Shown: piece by piece, positions 18,557 to 28,183 of the stretch
Layout: each line of letters opens with the position of its first letter
How positions within the stretch are numbered: the stretch's first letter is position 1
From: Methylobacterium nonmethylotrophicum
GTDB lineage: Bacteria; Pseudomonadota; Alphaproteobacteria; Rhizobiales; Beijerinckiaceae
NCBI RefSeq assembly: GCF_004745635.1
Contig: NZ_SRLB01000007.1
Location: 1 to 64,000, forward strand
Reading direction: 5' to 3'
DNA: 64,000 nt
Program-made: the position numbers and the translations under genes
Notes under the pieces: model-generated
What the model saw: only the letters and a program-made list of their open reading frames with translations
The model's database searches: none
What the model was told of the DNA's origin: nothing

Positions 18557-18943
18557 GCCGGTCGTTACCTAACGGGGTGGCGGAAGGATACGGGGATGGC
18601 GTTGCAGAAGCGAAAGAGCGACATTCATTTTTGCACGGATGACACCGGGCGCAACCGGGCCAAGTTACAACCCTGCATCACGCCGCTGGACGCCCGAAGG
18701 TCATGACTTGTCTGCCATGCCGACGCTTCGATGCCTTCGTCAGCCAACCGCTCGGGCGGTCGCTTCGTGGTTCCGTGAACGCCGACGCCACCTCGGCGGG
18801 CGCACGGGGCCCGATGCGACGAGGAACCCTTTCCCCGGAACCGCATCCGCCCATGGCGGAAGTGGTCGGCAGCCGACCTGCCGTATCGCCCACCTCACGG
18901 CAGGTCGGCCGTCCGCGAACCGCATGACCGCGATTGGTAGCCC
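18557..18943. other. Gene-free stretch
   Basis: It separates the LysR (-) and the FrsA-like hydrolase (+). No frame with family signatures or convincing signal was found; it probably carries both promoters. Confidence 0.4.
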
Positions 18944-20215
18944 ATGAACCTGAACGTCCCGCCCTACCACGTGCAGTCGACCGCCCAGCTAATGCGCGAC
19001 GGCTTCCCGTATTTCAGCCACCACGATGCCGTCTCGGTACTGTGGTCAAGAAAGTGGCGCGCGCCCTGCGCGGCCGGCATCTACCCATTCACGGACGCGC
19101 ACGTCGCCGACTTCGGCCCTATCTTCGCGGAGCTGATTGCCGTCTCGGGGGACGATCCGGCCATCCTGTACAGGCCTGACGACTACGCCGCACCGTTCCT
19201 TCCGGCGGGACGGCGCCTCGTTGACCAAGCGGAGGATGCGGCGTCGGGCGGCAGGACAGAGGAGGCGCGCGACCTCTTCCTGCGGGCCGCGGCGGTGTAC
19301 CGGATCGCCCGGTTCCCGATCAACCGCTCGCCCTTGGGCCAGGGGGCGTGGACCAAGGGGAAGGCGGCCTACGAGAAAGCCGGGGCGCTCCTCGATCCGC
19401 CTAGCACGCCCGTGGTCATCCCCTTTACCCATGCCAATGCTTCGGCCGGGGACACGCCGGTCGACATCCCGGCCTACCTGCGGCTGCCGAAGGGCAGCAA
19501 GCCCGCGGCGGGCTGGCCGGTGCTCCTTTTCATCTGCGGGCTCGACGCTTACCGGACCGACCACACGCCACGCACCCAGCAACATGTCGAGCGCGGCTTC
19601 GCCACCCTCAGCTTCGAGATCCCCGGCACCGGCGACTGCCCGGCGGCGCCCAACGACCCGTCCTCGCCGGACCGGCTCATGAGCAGCATCCTCGACTGGG
19701 TCGCGGCGAACGCCGCCGCGTACGGGTTCGACCCGTCGCGCGTGGTGGCGCGCGGCATCAGCACGGGCGGCTACTACGCCTTCCGCATCGCGCACACCCA
19801 CGCCGACCGGCTCCTTGCCGTCGTGGCCCAGGGCGGCGGCTGCCATCACATGTTCGACCCGGTCTGGATCCGCGCCCAGGACCAGATGGAGTATCCCTTC
19901 GCCCTGGCCGAGGCGCTCGCCTACAAGTTCGGCTATTGCGACGCCGACCCGGCAGCCGCGGTCGAGCGCTACGCGGCCGAGGGCCGGAAGTTCAGCCTGG
20001 TCGAGGCTGGCATCGTCGGAACGCCTGCGTGCCGGATGCTCGTCATCAACGGCATGGAGGATTCCATCTTCCCCATTGAGGACAGCTTCATCGTCGCGAC
20101 GCAGGGCACGGGCAAGGACCTCGTTGCGCGGGGCGACCGCATGCACATGGGCAACCCGGGTACCGAGGAGATCCTGTACCGGTGGATCGACGACGCGCTC
20201 GCCGGCAGGCCCTGA
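18944..20215 (+). CDS. FrsA-like alpha/beta hydrolase
   Basis: A 423-residue hydrolase with a helical N-terminal region (about 1-160) and an alpha/beta hydrolase domain. The nucleophile elbow is GISTGG with Ser273, the acid is probably in INGMEDSIFP and the His in GDRMHMGNPG. Architecture and length match the FrsA/DUF1100 group that includes 2,6-dihydroxypseudooxynicotine hydrolase, a C-C bond hydrolase of nicotine breakdown. Substrate cannot be deduced. A second member lies at 49501-50703. It is a single gene with no partner. Confidence 0.85.
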   Translation: MNLNVPPYHVQSTAQLMRDGFPYFSHHDAVSVLWSRKWRAPCAAGIYPFTDAHVADFGPIFAELIAVSGDDPAILYRPDDYAAPFLPAGRRLVDQAEDAASGGRTEEARDLFLRAAAVYRIARFPINRSPLGQGAWTKGKAAYEKAGALLDPPSTPVVIPFTHANASAGDTPVDIPAYLRLPKGSKPAAGWPVLLFICGLDAYRTDHTPRTQQHVERGFATLSFEIPGTGDCPAAPNDPSSPDRLMSSILDWVAANAAAYGFDPSRVVARGISTGGYYAFRIAHTHADRLLAVVAQGGGCHHMFDPVWIRAQDQMEYPFALAEALAYKFGYCDADPAAAVERYAAEGRKFSLVEAGIVGTPACRMLVINGMEDSIFPIEDSFIVATQGTGKDLVARGDRMHMGNPGTEEILYRWIDDALAGRP

Positions 20216-20737
20216 GGCATCTCCACCATACGAGGGGACTGTCAGCGCTTGGATATCCCCCCATGGACACCGAACTGTGTGACGGTGCGCAGTCGAAGCG
20301 AGCCCGCCAACGACTCTCCGGCGGTGTCCTTAGCAAGACGGTCGTGATCGACGACGCAGACGCCACGTTCCTGGCTCGCTGCGGGCACCCGTGATGGGTT
20401 GTGTCGGCCGTCATCCGCCAGCTCAGCCGGCCTCGGCGAGGGAGCCGGCTCATGATGTCCATGTTGCGGAGCACTGTCAGCTTTGCTGAATCCCTGTTAT
20501 TGTTCAATTATATAACGTCTAACCTCAAATCGATTGAGCTCACAAGACTTGGGTAGCGCCAGCGTGGCTACAGTGAGGCACGTCGGTGAGCTTGAATTTT
20601 TCGAAAGATAATTAGGTGAAGGCGTCGAAAATCGAGGCTGCAGTCAGGTGGTCGCGAAAGTAGAGTATTTTTTCCTTTTGAGCAGCGTGTCGATGCGGAT
20701 CTCTTAATCTCGAACGCCGGAGCTCTCGATGAGTGCG
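20216..20737. other. Gene-free stretch with locally AT-rich sequence
   Basis: About 520 bases without a supported gene on either strand. The middle (about 20490-20740) is noticeably more AT-rich than the neighbours (runs such as TTATTGTTCAATTATATAACG), suggesting inserted or decayed foreign DNA; no repeat boundary is visible. Confidence 0.4.
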
Positions 20738-21661
20738 CTATTGCGCGATGAATAAATGGGCGGAAGGTGTTCCGAAACGGAAAAACTCGATCAGTGCCCG
20801 CAGCGGCGCGGACAGATGCCGACGTCCGGAATAGTAGAGGTGAAAGCCCGTAACGGGCTGGCACCATTCGTCCAGCACCCGCACCAGGCGGCCGGCCGCG
20901 ATGTGTTCCGAAACGACATCTTCGAGGATGTATGCGAAGCCGATTCCGGCCAGTGCCGCCCCGATGATCAAGTTCGTGTCATTGACCGTGATCACAGCAT
21001 CGACCCTAATCTCTACAGTTTCGCCACTGCGTTCGAACCGCCAACGGTAGACTGCCCCATCACGCGCCCAGCGATAGTTGATGCATCGATGTTCGCGCAG
21101 GTCACTGGGCGTCGCAGGTGAGCCTCGCGATGCCACGTATGCGGGAGATGCGACCACCGCCACGCGCAGATGCGGCGTCAACGGTACGGCGATCATATCG
21201 CCATGAACATGTGACCCGGACCGGATGCCGGCATCGAAGCCCTCTGCGACGATGTCGGCCATGCCGTCATCGATCATTAGGTCGAAGACGATGTCCGGGT
21301 AAAGTTGCGTAAATTGCCCAAGCCGGGGGATGAGCACGGCTTCCGCAGCGAGCCGAGGCAAGTTCAGGCGCAGCCGGCCGCGTGGCCGATCACTGAATGC
21401 GCCGACCTCACTGACGGCCTGCTCGATCTCCGCCACCGCCGGAACGAGGCGCTCCAGCAGTGCGGCGCCCGCTTCCGTCGGCGCGACGCTACGCGTGGTC
21501 CTGTGGAGAAGTTTCGCGCCCAGCCGTTCTTCCAGCGCGCGGATGACATGACTGAGCGCGGACGGGGTCACGCCGAGGCGGGCGGCGGCTCTTCGGAAGC
21601 TGCGCTCCTGGGCAACAGCGGCAAAGGCCCTCAACTCCGCGAACTCCGTTCCGCGTATCAT
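20738..21661 (-). CDS. LysR family regulator, divergent from SDR
   Basis: A 307-residue LTTR from MIRGTEFAELRAFAAVAQE; eight upstream in-frame residues are probably not translated. HTH SFRRAAARLGVTPSALSHVI, wing HRTTRSVAPTEAG, effector domain with AEGFDAGIRSGSHVHGDM. It faces the SDR at 21762 across a 100-base gap with a classical T-N11-A dyad, so the SDR is the likely target. The last residues end in locally AT-rich DNA. Confidence 0.93.
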   Translation of the reverse strand: MIRGTEFAELRAFAAVAQERSFRRAAARLGVTPSALSHVIRALEERLGAKLLHRTTRSVAPTEAGAALLERLVPAVAEIEQAVSEVGAFSDRPRGRLRLNLPRLAAEAVLIPRLGQFTQLYPDIVFDLMIDDGMADIVAEGFDAGIRSGSHVHGDMIAVPLTPHLRVAVVASPAYVASRGSPATPSDLREHRCINYRWARDGAVYRWRFERSGETVEIRVDAVITVNDTNLIIGAALAGIGFAYILEDVVSEHIAAGRLVRVLDEWCQPVTGFHLYYSGRRHLSAPLRALIEFFRFGTPSAHLFIAQ

Positions 21662-21700
21662 TGCTGCATCCTGCTCAACAGCCAATCAAAATCATACTGC

Positions 21701-21715
21701 ATTGTTGCGATCAAT
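21701..21715. promoter_or_regulatory. LysR box ATTG-N7-CAAT
   Basis: ATTGTTGCGATCAAT is a textbook T-N11-A dyad in the middle of the divergent LysR/SDR gap and is the most likely binding site of this regulator. Confidence 0.6.
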
Positions 21716-21761
21716 CTCAACTGGCACATGTCCATTGTGATCTCACAGCCAAGGATCGACG

Positions 21762-22544
21762 ATGTTGAATGACAAGCAGAACGGCGTGACGGAACTCTCC
21801 GGGAAAGTCGCATTGGTGACGGGTGGCGGCACCGGCATCGGCCGTGCTGCGGCACGATCGTTCGCGACGAAGGGCGCCTCCGTCGTGGTCGCCGGACGTC
21901 GGCGGGCGGAGCTCGATGCCGTCGTCGGCGAGATCGAAAGCTCCGGCGGCCGAGCCGAGGCGATCACGACGGACATCTCGGACGAGGCTGACGTCACAGC
22001 CCTGATCAAGGAAGTGGTCGAGCGGTTTGGCCGCCTGGATGCGGCGTTCAACAACGCGGCCACCAGCAACGGTGGCCCGATCGAAACACTGACGATGGCA
22101 GACTTCGACCGTGTTATGGCGACCAACGTCCGCGGCGTTTGGAATTTGATCCGACAGGAAGTCATCGCCATGCGTGCGCTGGGACATGGCGGCGCGATCG
22201 TCAATACCTCATCGATCGCAGCGACTGGAGGCAATGCTGGCCTCTCGATCTATGGTGCGAGCAAGGGCGCGCTCGATGCGATGATTCGTCATGTCGCGAT
22301 CGAGGTTGGGGGCGACGGGATCCGGATCAACAACGTCAGCCCGGGCCTTACCCGGACACCCATGACAGCCAGTTATCCCGCAGAATTGTTCACCGCGTTC
22401 GCCGCACATACGGCGCTCAAGCGGGTCGCGGAGGCCGACGATGTCGCAGATGCGGCTGTCTGGCTGTGTACGGACGGCGCACGCTTCGTGACCGGGCAGA
22501 GCCTCCTCGTCGATGGAGGCTACAACATCGCCGGCGCTCGATAA
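21762..22544 (+). CDS. SDR family oxidoreductase
   Basis: A 260-residue classical SDR: TGGGTGIGRAAARSFATKG near residue 19, the diagnostic FNNAATSNGG, catalytic Ser in NTSSIAATGG and YGASK, and the FabG-like end FVTGQSLLVDGGYNIAGAR. The acidic residue at the end of beta strand 2 is missing and Arg-rich (VAGRRRAEL), so NADP(H) is preferred. AAGGATCGACG precedes the ATG. The usual target of a LysR/SDR pair such as this is induction by the SDR's own substrate, here unknown. Confidence 0.93.
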   Translation: MLNDKQNGVTELSGKVALVTGGGTGIGRAAARSFATKGASVVVAGRRRAELDAVVGEIESSGGRAEAITTDISDEADVTALIKEVVERFGRLDAAFNNAATSNGGPIETLTMADFDRVMATNVRGVWNLIRQEVIAMRALGHGGAIVNTSSIAATGGNAGLSIYGASKGALDAMIRHVAIEVGGDGIRINNVSPGLTRTPMTASYPAELFTAFAAHTALKRVAEADDVADAAVWLCTDGARFVTGQSLLVDGGYNIAGAR

Positions 22545-22560
22545 TCGTCGCATCAACACG

Positions 22561-22583
22561 GCGTGCCGGTTCGGTCGGCACGC
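22561..22583. terminator. Hairpin between SDR and RND genes
   Basis: GCGTGCCG / CGGCACGC, an 8-base perfect stem with a 7-base loop, lies between the convergent SDR (+) and RND pump (-). No T-tract; a terminator by position. Confidence 0.5.
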
Positions 22584-22659
22584 GCGGCTGTCGGACGGGG
22601 CGGCGGAGCGGTCCCGCGGTCGTCCCTCCGACGCGACAGCCCGCCGGCGGAGGCGGAAC

Positions 22660-25600
22660 TCAGGTCGGCTGCGCCACCGTCGTGCCCTGCTTCGTTTCCG
22701 TTTTGCGGCGGGACAGCAGGGCGGAGAGCTTGTCCATGTAGATGTAGATCACCGGGGTGGTGAACAGCGTCAGCACCTGCGACACGAGCAGTCCGCCGAC
22801 GATAGTGTAGCCGAGCGGCTGCCGGAGCTCCGAGCCCGTGCCAGTGCCGACCATCAGCGGGACGCCGCCGAGCAGCGCGCACATCGTGGTCATCAGGATC
22901 GGCCGGAAGCGCAGCAGGCACGCTTCGTGGGCGGCCTTCTCGGCGTCGAGGCCGCGCTCCCGCTGCCCTTCGAGCGCGACGTCGATCAGCATGATGCCGT
23001 TCTTCTTGACGATGCCGATCAGCAGGATGATCCCAATGATGCCAATCATGTCGAGCGGCCGCCCCGTCAGCATCAGCGTCGCGAGTGCGCCGAGGCCGGC
23101 CGAGGGCAGCGTCGACAGGATGGTCAACGGATGGATCGTGCTCTCGTAGAGCATGCCGAGGATGATGTAGACCGCGAACAGGGCCGCCAGGATCAGTGGC
23201 GGCGTCGAGCCGAGCGAGGTCTGGAACGCCTGGGCGTTGCCCTGGAAACCGCTGGCGAGGGATTTCGGCGGATGCAAGTCGGCGACCGCCTTCTCCACGG
23301 CCGCGACCGCCGCGCCGATCGTGGCGCCCGGCGCGAGGTTGAAGCTGATGGTCACCGCGGGGAACTGGCCCTGGTGGTTGACCGCCACCGGCGCGACCCC
23401 CGGCACGAGCCGGGCGATCTGGCTGGGCGGGACCGACGTGTCGTTCTGCGAGCGGACGTGGATTCGCTGCAGGGCGTCCGGTCCGAGCTGGTAGCGCGGG
23501 TCGACCTCCAGGATGACGTAGTACTGGTTCAGGGCCGTGAAGATGCGGGCGACGTGGCGCTGGCCGAAGGCGTCGTAGAGCGTGGCGTCGACAATCGAGG
23601 GGTCGATCCCGAGGCGCGAGGCGGCGGTCCGGTCGACCTCGGCCGTCAGGATCCGGCCGGCCGCTTGCCGGTCGCTAGCGACCGAGGCCAGCTCGGGCAG
23701 CGTCTTCAGCGCTGCCAGGACCTTCGGGGCGAACCGCGCGAGCGCGTCGCTGTCGACGTCGGTCAGGGTGAACTGGTACTGCGTCTTCGACAGCCGCGCC
23801 CCGATGGTGATGTCCTGGGCCGCCTGCATGTACAGCGTCATGCCCTGGACCTGCCGCAAAGCCGCGGACAGCCGCGCGATGACCTGGTCAGCGGTCACGT
23901 CGCGCTCGCTCTCCGGCTTCAGCTGGATGAACACGCGGCCGTCGTTCTCGGTCACGGTCGGACCGCCGGGCCCGATATAGCCAACCACGTTGGCGACCGC
24001 AGGGTCGCGGCCGACGATGGCGAGCACGGCCCGCTGGCGCTGCTTCATGCCCTCCGGCGAGACGTCCTGGGCCGCCTCGCTGATCCCCATGATCAGGCCG
24101 GTATCCTGCTGCGGGAAGAACCCCTTCGGGATGACCCAGAACAGGTAGCCCGTCAGGGCGACCGTGCCGAGGAACGTCATCAACGTGAGGAGGCGGTGGT
24201 GCAGCGCGATCGTCAGGCCGCCGTCATAGCGCTCGTTCAGCCAGGTGAAGAACCGCTCGAGCGCGGCCGAGACCCCGTTCGGCGGCCGTGCGTTCCCGGC
24301 CGGAAGAAGCTTGGCGCAGAGCATCGGGGTCAGGGTTAGAGAGACCGCGACCGAGACGAGGATCGAGACCGCCACCGTGACGGCGAATTCCCGGAACAGC
24401 AGGCCGACGACGCCGCTCATCAAGAACAGCGGGATGAACACGGCCACGAGCGAGAACGAGATCGACAGGATGGTGAAGCCGATCTCGCCGGCCCCGTCGA
24501 GCGCCGCCTGCAGCGGCGTGGCACCAGCCTCGATGTGGCGGACGATGTTCTCGACCATGACGATGGCGTCGTCGACCACGAAGCCGATCGCGATCGAGAG
24601 CGCCATCAGCGACAGGTTGTCCAGGCTGTAGCCCAGCACGGACATGACCGCGAAGGTGCCGACGATCGAGATCGGTACGGAGATCGCCGGGATCGCGGTC
24701 GCCCAGAGCCGGCGCAGGAACAGCGCGATGACGCCGACCACCAGTGCGATGGTCAGGAGCAGCGTGAAGCGCACATCGCTGATGCTCGCCTGGATCGTCA
24801 CCGTGCGGTCCGACACGATGGCGAGGTCGATGCCGGGCGGCAACGAGGCGCGCAAGCGCGGCAGGGCCTGCTTGATGTCGTCCACGGTCGAGACGACGTT
24901 GGCGCCGGGCTGGCGCTGGATCGCCAGGATGACCGCCGGCTTCTGCCCGCTCCAGCCGCCCTGGGTGACGTCCTGCGGCGCCTTCACCACGGTCCCGATG
25001 TTGCGCACCAGGATGGGCGCGCCCTCGCGGTAGGCGACGATCGCCTCCGCAAACTGGGCGGGCGTCATCAACTGGTCGTTCGTCTCCAGGGCCACGGCCT
25101 GTTGCCGGCCGTAGAGCTGGCCCTTGGGCTGGAGAACGGTGAGGTTCGACAAGGCCGTGCGGACGGTCTCGAAGTCGAGATCCTCCGCGGCGAGCAGCGC
25201 CGGATTGACCCGGATGCGGATAGCCGGCTGCTGCAGGCCGCCGACCGCGACGGTACCGACCCCGGGCATCTGCGAGAGCTTCTGCGCCAGGATCGAGTAG
25301 GCGTAATCGCTGACCGTCATGATCGGCAGCACGTCCGAGCTGAGCGCGATGAGCAGGATCGGAGCGTCGGCCGGATTGGTCTTGCGATAGGATGGCTGCG
25401 AGAGAAGACTCGCCGGCAGCAGTCCTTGCGTCGCGTTGATCGCGGCCTGCACGTCGGTGGCGGCCGAGTCGACGGTACGGCTGCGGCTGAACTGCAGCGT
25501 GATCGACGTGAAGCCGACGCCGCTGCTCGACGTCATCTGTGTGAGGCCGGGAATCTGGCCGAACTGCCGCTCGAGCTGCGTCGCGACGGAGGAGGCCATG

Positions 25601-25773
25601 GTGTTCGGGTCGGCCCCGGGCAGTTGAGCCGTCACCTGGAAGGTCGGCGAGTCGATGTTGGGCAGGGCCGCGACCGGCAGGAGCGTGTAGCTGATCGCGC
25701 CCAGCACCACGACCGCGACCATCATCAGGGCGGTGGCGATCGGGCGCGTGATGAAGCCGGCCGAGAGGTTCAT
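22660..25773 (-). CDS. RND efflux permease (MdtB/MdtC/AcrB type)
   Basis: A full-length 1037-residue inner-membrane RND pump subunit. It begins MNLSAGFITRPIATALMM, has two large periplasmic loops and twelve helices. The proton relay Asp pair is present in AIGFVVDDAIVMVENIV, and the second-half motif FGILLIGIVKKNGIMLID-type segment is present as ILLIGIVKKNGIMLID. The MdtBC/MuxBC-like subgroup transports drugs, detergents or bile-type compounds. It overlaps the adaptor gene by 4 bases (ATGA), so they form one operon. No outer-membrane factor gene is adjacent, so a TolC-like partner must be encoded elsewhere. Confidence 0.95.
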   Translation of the reverse strand: MNLSAGFITRPIATALMMVAVVVLGAISYTLLPVAALPNIDSPTFQVTAQLPGADPNTMASSVATQLERQFGQIPGLTQMTSSSGVGFTSITLQFSRSRTVDSAATDVQAAINATQGLLPASLLSQPSYRKTNPADAPILLIALSSDVLPIMTVSDYAYSILAQKLSQMPGVGTVAVGGLQQPAIRIRVNPALLAAEDLDFETVRTALSNLTVLQPKGQLYGRQQAVALETNDQLMTPAQFAEAIVAYREGAPILVRNIGTVVKAPQDVTQGGWSGQKPAVILAIQRQPGANVVSTVDDIKQALPRLRASLPPGIDLAIVSDRTVTIQASISDVRFTLLLTIALVVGVIALFLRRLWATAIPAISVPISIVGTFAVMSVLGYSLDNLSLMALSIAIGFVVDDAIVMVENIVRHIEAGATPLQAALDGAGEIGFTILSISFSLVAVFIPLFLMSGVVGLLFREFAVTVAVSILVSVAVSLTLTPMLCAKLLPAGNARPPNGVSAALERFFTWLNERYDGGLTIALHHRLLTLMTFLGTVALTGYLFWVIPKGFFPQQDTGLIMGISEAAQDVSPEGMKQRQRAVLAIVGRDPAVANVVGYIGPGGPTVTENDGRVFIQLKPESERDVTADQVIARLSAALRQVQGMTLYMQAAQDITIGARLSKTQYQFTLTDVDSDALARFAPKVLAALKTLPELASVASDRQAAGRILTAEVDRTAASRLGIDPSIVDATLYDAFGQRHVARIFTALNQYYVILEVDPRYQLGPDALQRIHVRSQNDTSVPPSQIARLVPGVAPVAVNHQGQFPAVTISFNLAPGATIGAAVAAVEKAVADLHPPKSLASGFQGNAQAFQTSLGSTPPLILAALFAVYIILGMLYESTIHPLTILSTLPSAGLGALATLMLTGRPLDMIGIIGIILLIGIVKKNGIMLIDVALEGQRERGLDAEKAAHEACLLRFRPILMTTMCALLGGVPLMVGTGTGSELRQPLGYTIVGGLLVSQVLTLFTTPVIYIYMDKLSALLSRRKTETKQGTTVAQPT

Positions 25774-26945
25774 GGCAGCATCCCGGCGCTGGCGGTCGTG
25801 GTGTCGGGTACCTGATCGGGGCCGGCCGCGACCACGGCGGTGCCCGGCACGAGGTTGTACTGGCCCTGTACCACCACCATTTCGCCGGCCTTCAGCCCCT
25901 CCGAGATCAGCGCGACGCCGCGGACCCGCTGACCGACCTGCACCGGACGGATCGCCGCCGCGTGGTCATCCCCGACGACGAAGACGAACGGTCCCTTGTC
26001 GTTCTGCTGGACGGCGTCGGTCGGGACCGTTAGCGCGCCTTTGACGATCGAGGTCGTGATCTCGACATTCGCGAAGGCCCCCGGCCAGAGCTGGCGCTCG
26101 GCATTGGGGAAATTGGCCTTGAGCCTGACCGTGCCTGATTTCGGCTGGGCCTCGTTGTCGATCAGCAGCAGGGAGCCGGTGTCGAGCTTCCGGGTGCCGG
26201 CCTGATCGTAGACGGCGGTCGGAACGGGGCCGCGGCCCAAGGCCGCCTGAACCTGCGGGATCTCGTCCGTCGGCAGGGTGAAGATGACGCTGATCGGTTG
26301 GACCTGGGTCAGCACCACGACGCCACCCGGGTCGGACGGCTGGACGACGTTGCCGATGTCGATCAGCCGGATGCCAGTGACGCCGTCGAACGGAGCCCGC
26401 AAGGTCGCGAAGTCGAGCTCCGTCTTGGCATAGTCGATGGCGGCCTGGTCGCCCCTCACGGCGTTCTCGGACTGGGCGATCTGGGCCTTCTCGCCGGTGA
26501 CCGACTGCTCGGTGGCGTAGCCGCGCTGCAGCAGCGGCTCGTTGCGCTGGAGGTTGGTCTGCCGGTTCGTCAGCAGGGCCTGATCGCGCCCGAGCTGGGC
26601 CTGCGCGGTGCCGAGCCTGGCCTGGTAGATGCGCGGATCGATCCGGGCCAGGACGTCGCCGCGCCGGACGCTCTGCCCCTCGGTGAAGGCGACGCTCTCG
26701 AGGTAGCCGGTGACCTGGCTGCGGATCGCCGCCCGGTTCAGGGCCTGGACCGTGCCGATGCCCTTGAGGATGATCGGCACGTCCTCCTGCTTGACCGTCG
26801 CGGTGACGACCGGAACGGGGGGCGGAGGGGCTGCCGGCTTCTCAGGGGCGGCGTTCTCGCGGTGGCGCATGAACCCGAAGCCCAGGCCGAGGGACCCCAG
26901 GATCAGGACCGATGTAACTGCGCCGCGGCCGGACCTGCGTGTCAT
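25770..26945 (-). CDS. RND periplasmic adaptor (MdtA/AcrA type)
   Basis: A 391-residue membrane-fusion protein from MTRRSGRGAVTSVLILGSL, an N-terminal anchor helix at about 8-25. Then come a biotinyl-lipoyl half-motif (GTVQALNRAAIRSQVTGYLE), an alpha-hairpin rich in Gln/Arg (residues about 100-170), the second half (LRAPFDGVTGIRLIDIGN) and beta-barrel domains. AGGAGGCTCGCGATCC precedes the ATG; the open frame further upstream is antisense to nothing known and is ignored. It is the first gene of the two-gene pump operon. Confidence 0.93.
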   Translation of the reverse strand: MTRRSGRGAVTSVLILGSLGLGFGFMRHRENAAPEKPAAPPPPVPVVTATVKQEDVPIILKGIGTVQALNRAAIRSQVTGYLESVAFTEGQSVRRGDVLARIDPRIYQARLGTAQAQLGRDQALLTNRQTNLQRNEPLLQRGYATEQSVTGEKAQIAQSENAVRGDQAAIDYAKTELDFATLRAPFDGVTGIRLIDIGNVVQPSDPGGVVVLTQVQPISVIFTLPTDEIPQVQAALGRGPVPTAVYDQAGTRKLDTGSLLLIDNEAQPKSGTVRLKANFPNAERQLWPGAFANVEITTSIVKGALTVPTDAVQQNDKGPFVFVVGDDHAAAIRPVQVGQRVRGVALISEGLKAGEMVVVQGQYNLVPGTAVVAAGPDQVPDTTTASAGMLP

Positions 26946-27116
26946 GGATCGCGAGCCTCCTGGTCGCTGCGGAGCGAGATCGATGCCGTGAGGGATGCAG
27001 ACGATCCGCAACGGCGTTTCGTGTGCCGGACATCGGCGGTGATGGCGGCGCGGGCCGGCCTGCGCTGTGTCTGGCCCCCCCGCAGCCGCGGCCGGCGACG
27101 CTCGCCGGCGCGCGGA

Positions 27117-28181
27117 TCAGGAGAGGTGGAGATCGGTACTGAGCGCCGCGGTCCGCCGGCCGGCATGGCCGTAAGCCTCGGCATCGGCCCCGTGCGCGTC
27201 CAGGACGGTCTTGCCGCGGAACACCCTGTAGGCGTGCGCCGTGTAGGCGAGCACGAGCGGCAGGACGACGACGATCCCCAGGAGGGCGAATTTCAGCGTC
27301 TCCACGTCGGCGGCGGCCTGCCAGATACTGGCATGGTAAGGCACGACGTCGGGCCAGATGCTGATGATGAGGCCGGCATAGCCAAGCAGGAACAGCACGA
27401 CGGCGAGCAGGAACGGCCGCCTGTCGTGATGGTCCCACAGGCTGCGCCAGAGGAGGATCGCCACGCCCATGGCGGCCAGCGGAAAGAGGTCCAGCCACAG
27501 GTTGGCCGGCCATGCGAACCAGCGCGCCGCCACGCGCGGCTCGGTCAATGCCGTCCAGGCGCTGACCACGGCCATCATACCGATCGCGAGGAGCAGGGCG
27601 GAATGGGCGACCTCGCGGGCGAAGAGCTGGGTCTTTCCTTCGGTGCGCCAGATCAGCCAGCCGGCTCCGAGCAGGGCGTAGCCGCCGACGATGCCGGCCG
27701 CGCACAGCAGGCCCAGGACCGACAGGAACGAGAACGGGCCGCCGGCGAATCGCCCGTTCTCGACTACCACGCCCTGGATGAAGCCGCCCAGGATCAGGCC
27801 CTGGCAGATCGCGGCGACGAGCGAGCCGCCCGCGAAGGCAAAGTCCCAGACCCGCCGGAGCCGCGTGGCCTGGAAGCGGAACTCGAACGAGATGCCCCGC
27901 AGGATCAGGGCGAACAGCATCGCCATGATCGGCAGGTAGAAGGCCGGCAAGAGAACGTAGTAGGCCATCGGGAAGGCCGCCCAGAGCATCGCTCCGCCGA
28001 GCACCAGCCAGGTCTCGTTGCCGTCCCAGAACGGGGCGACGCTCTGCATCATCAGGTCGCGGTCGCGATCCCGCGGGGCGATCAGGAACAGGATGCCGAT
28101 GCCGAGGTCGAACCCGTCGGCGATGACGTAGAGGGCGACCGCGCCGGCGGCCACCAGCGCGAAGAGAAGGGGAAGATCCAC
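27117..28181 (-). CDS. cydB: Cytochrome bd oxidase subunit II (CydB/CioB)
   Basis: A 354-residue membrane protein with about eight to nine helices: LPLLFALVAAGAVALYVIADG, FDLGIGILFLIAP, then MMQSVAPFWDGNETWLVLGG, the strongly conserved subunit II motif, and FAFAGGSLVAAICQGLILGG. The start is GTG at 28181, two bases after the cydA stop, with GGAGAG before it; the open frame upstream is a shadow of cydA. Together with CydA it reduces oxygen to water using quinol, without proton pumping, in the inner membrane. Confidence 0.95.
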   Translation of the reverse strand: MDLPLLFALVAAGAVALYVIADGFDLGIGILFLIAPRDRDRDLMMQSVAPFWDGNETWLVLGGAMLWAAFPMAYYVLLPAFYLPIMAMLFALILRGISFEFRFQATRLRRVWDFAFAGGSLVAAICQGLILGGFIQGVVVENGRFAGGPFSFLSVLGLLCAAGIVGGYALLGAGWLIWRTEGKTQLFAREVAHSALLLAIGMMAVVSAWTALTEPRVAARWFAWPANLWLDLFPLAAMGVAILLWRSLWDHHDRRPFLLAVVLFLLGYAGLIISIWPDVVPYHASIWQAAADVETLKFALLGIVVVLPLVLAYTAHAYRVFRGKTVLDAHGADAEAYGHAGRRTAALSTDLHLS

Positions 28182-28183
28182 GA

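Noticed and set aside
20568..20867. Minus-strand frame of 99 residues
   Set aside because: It overlaps the end of the LysR gene in another frame and has no signatures.
22513..24339. Plus-strand frame of 608 residues over the RND pump
   Set aside because: Arg/Glu/Asp-rich antisense of the RND permease, with no domain signatures; a typical shadow in GC-rich DNA.
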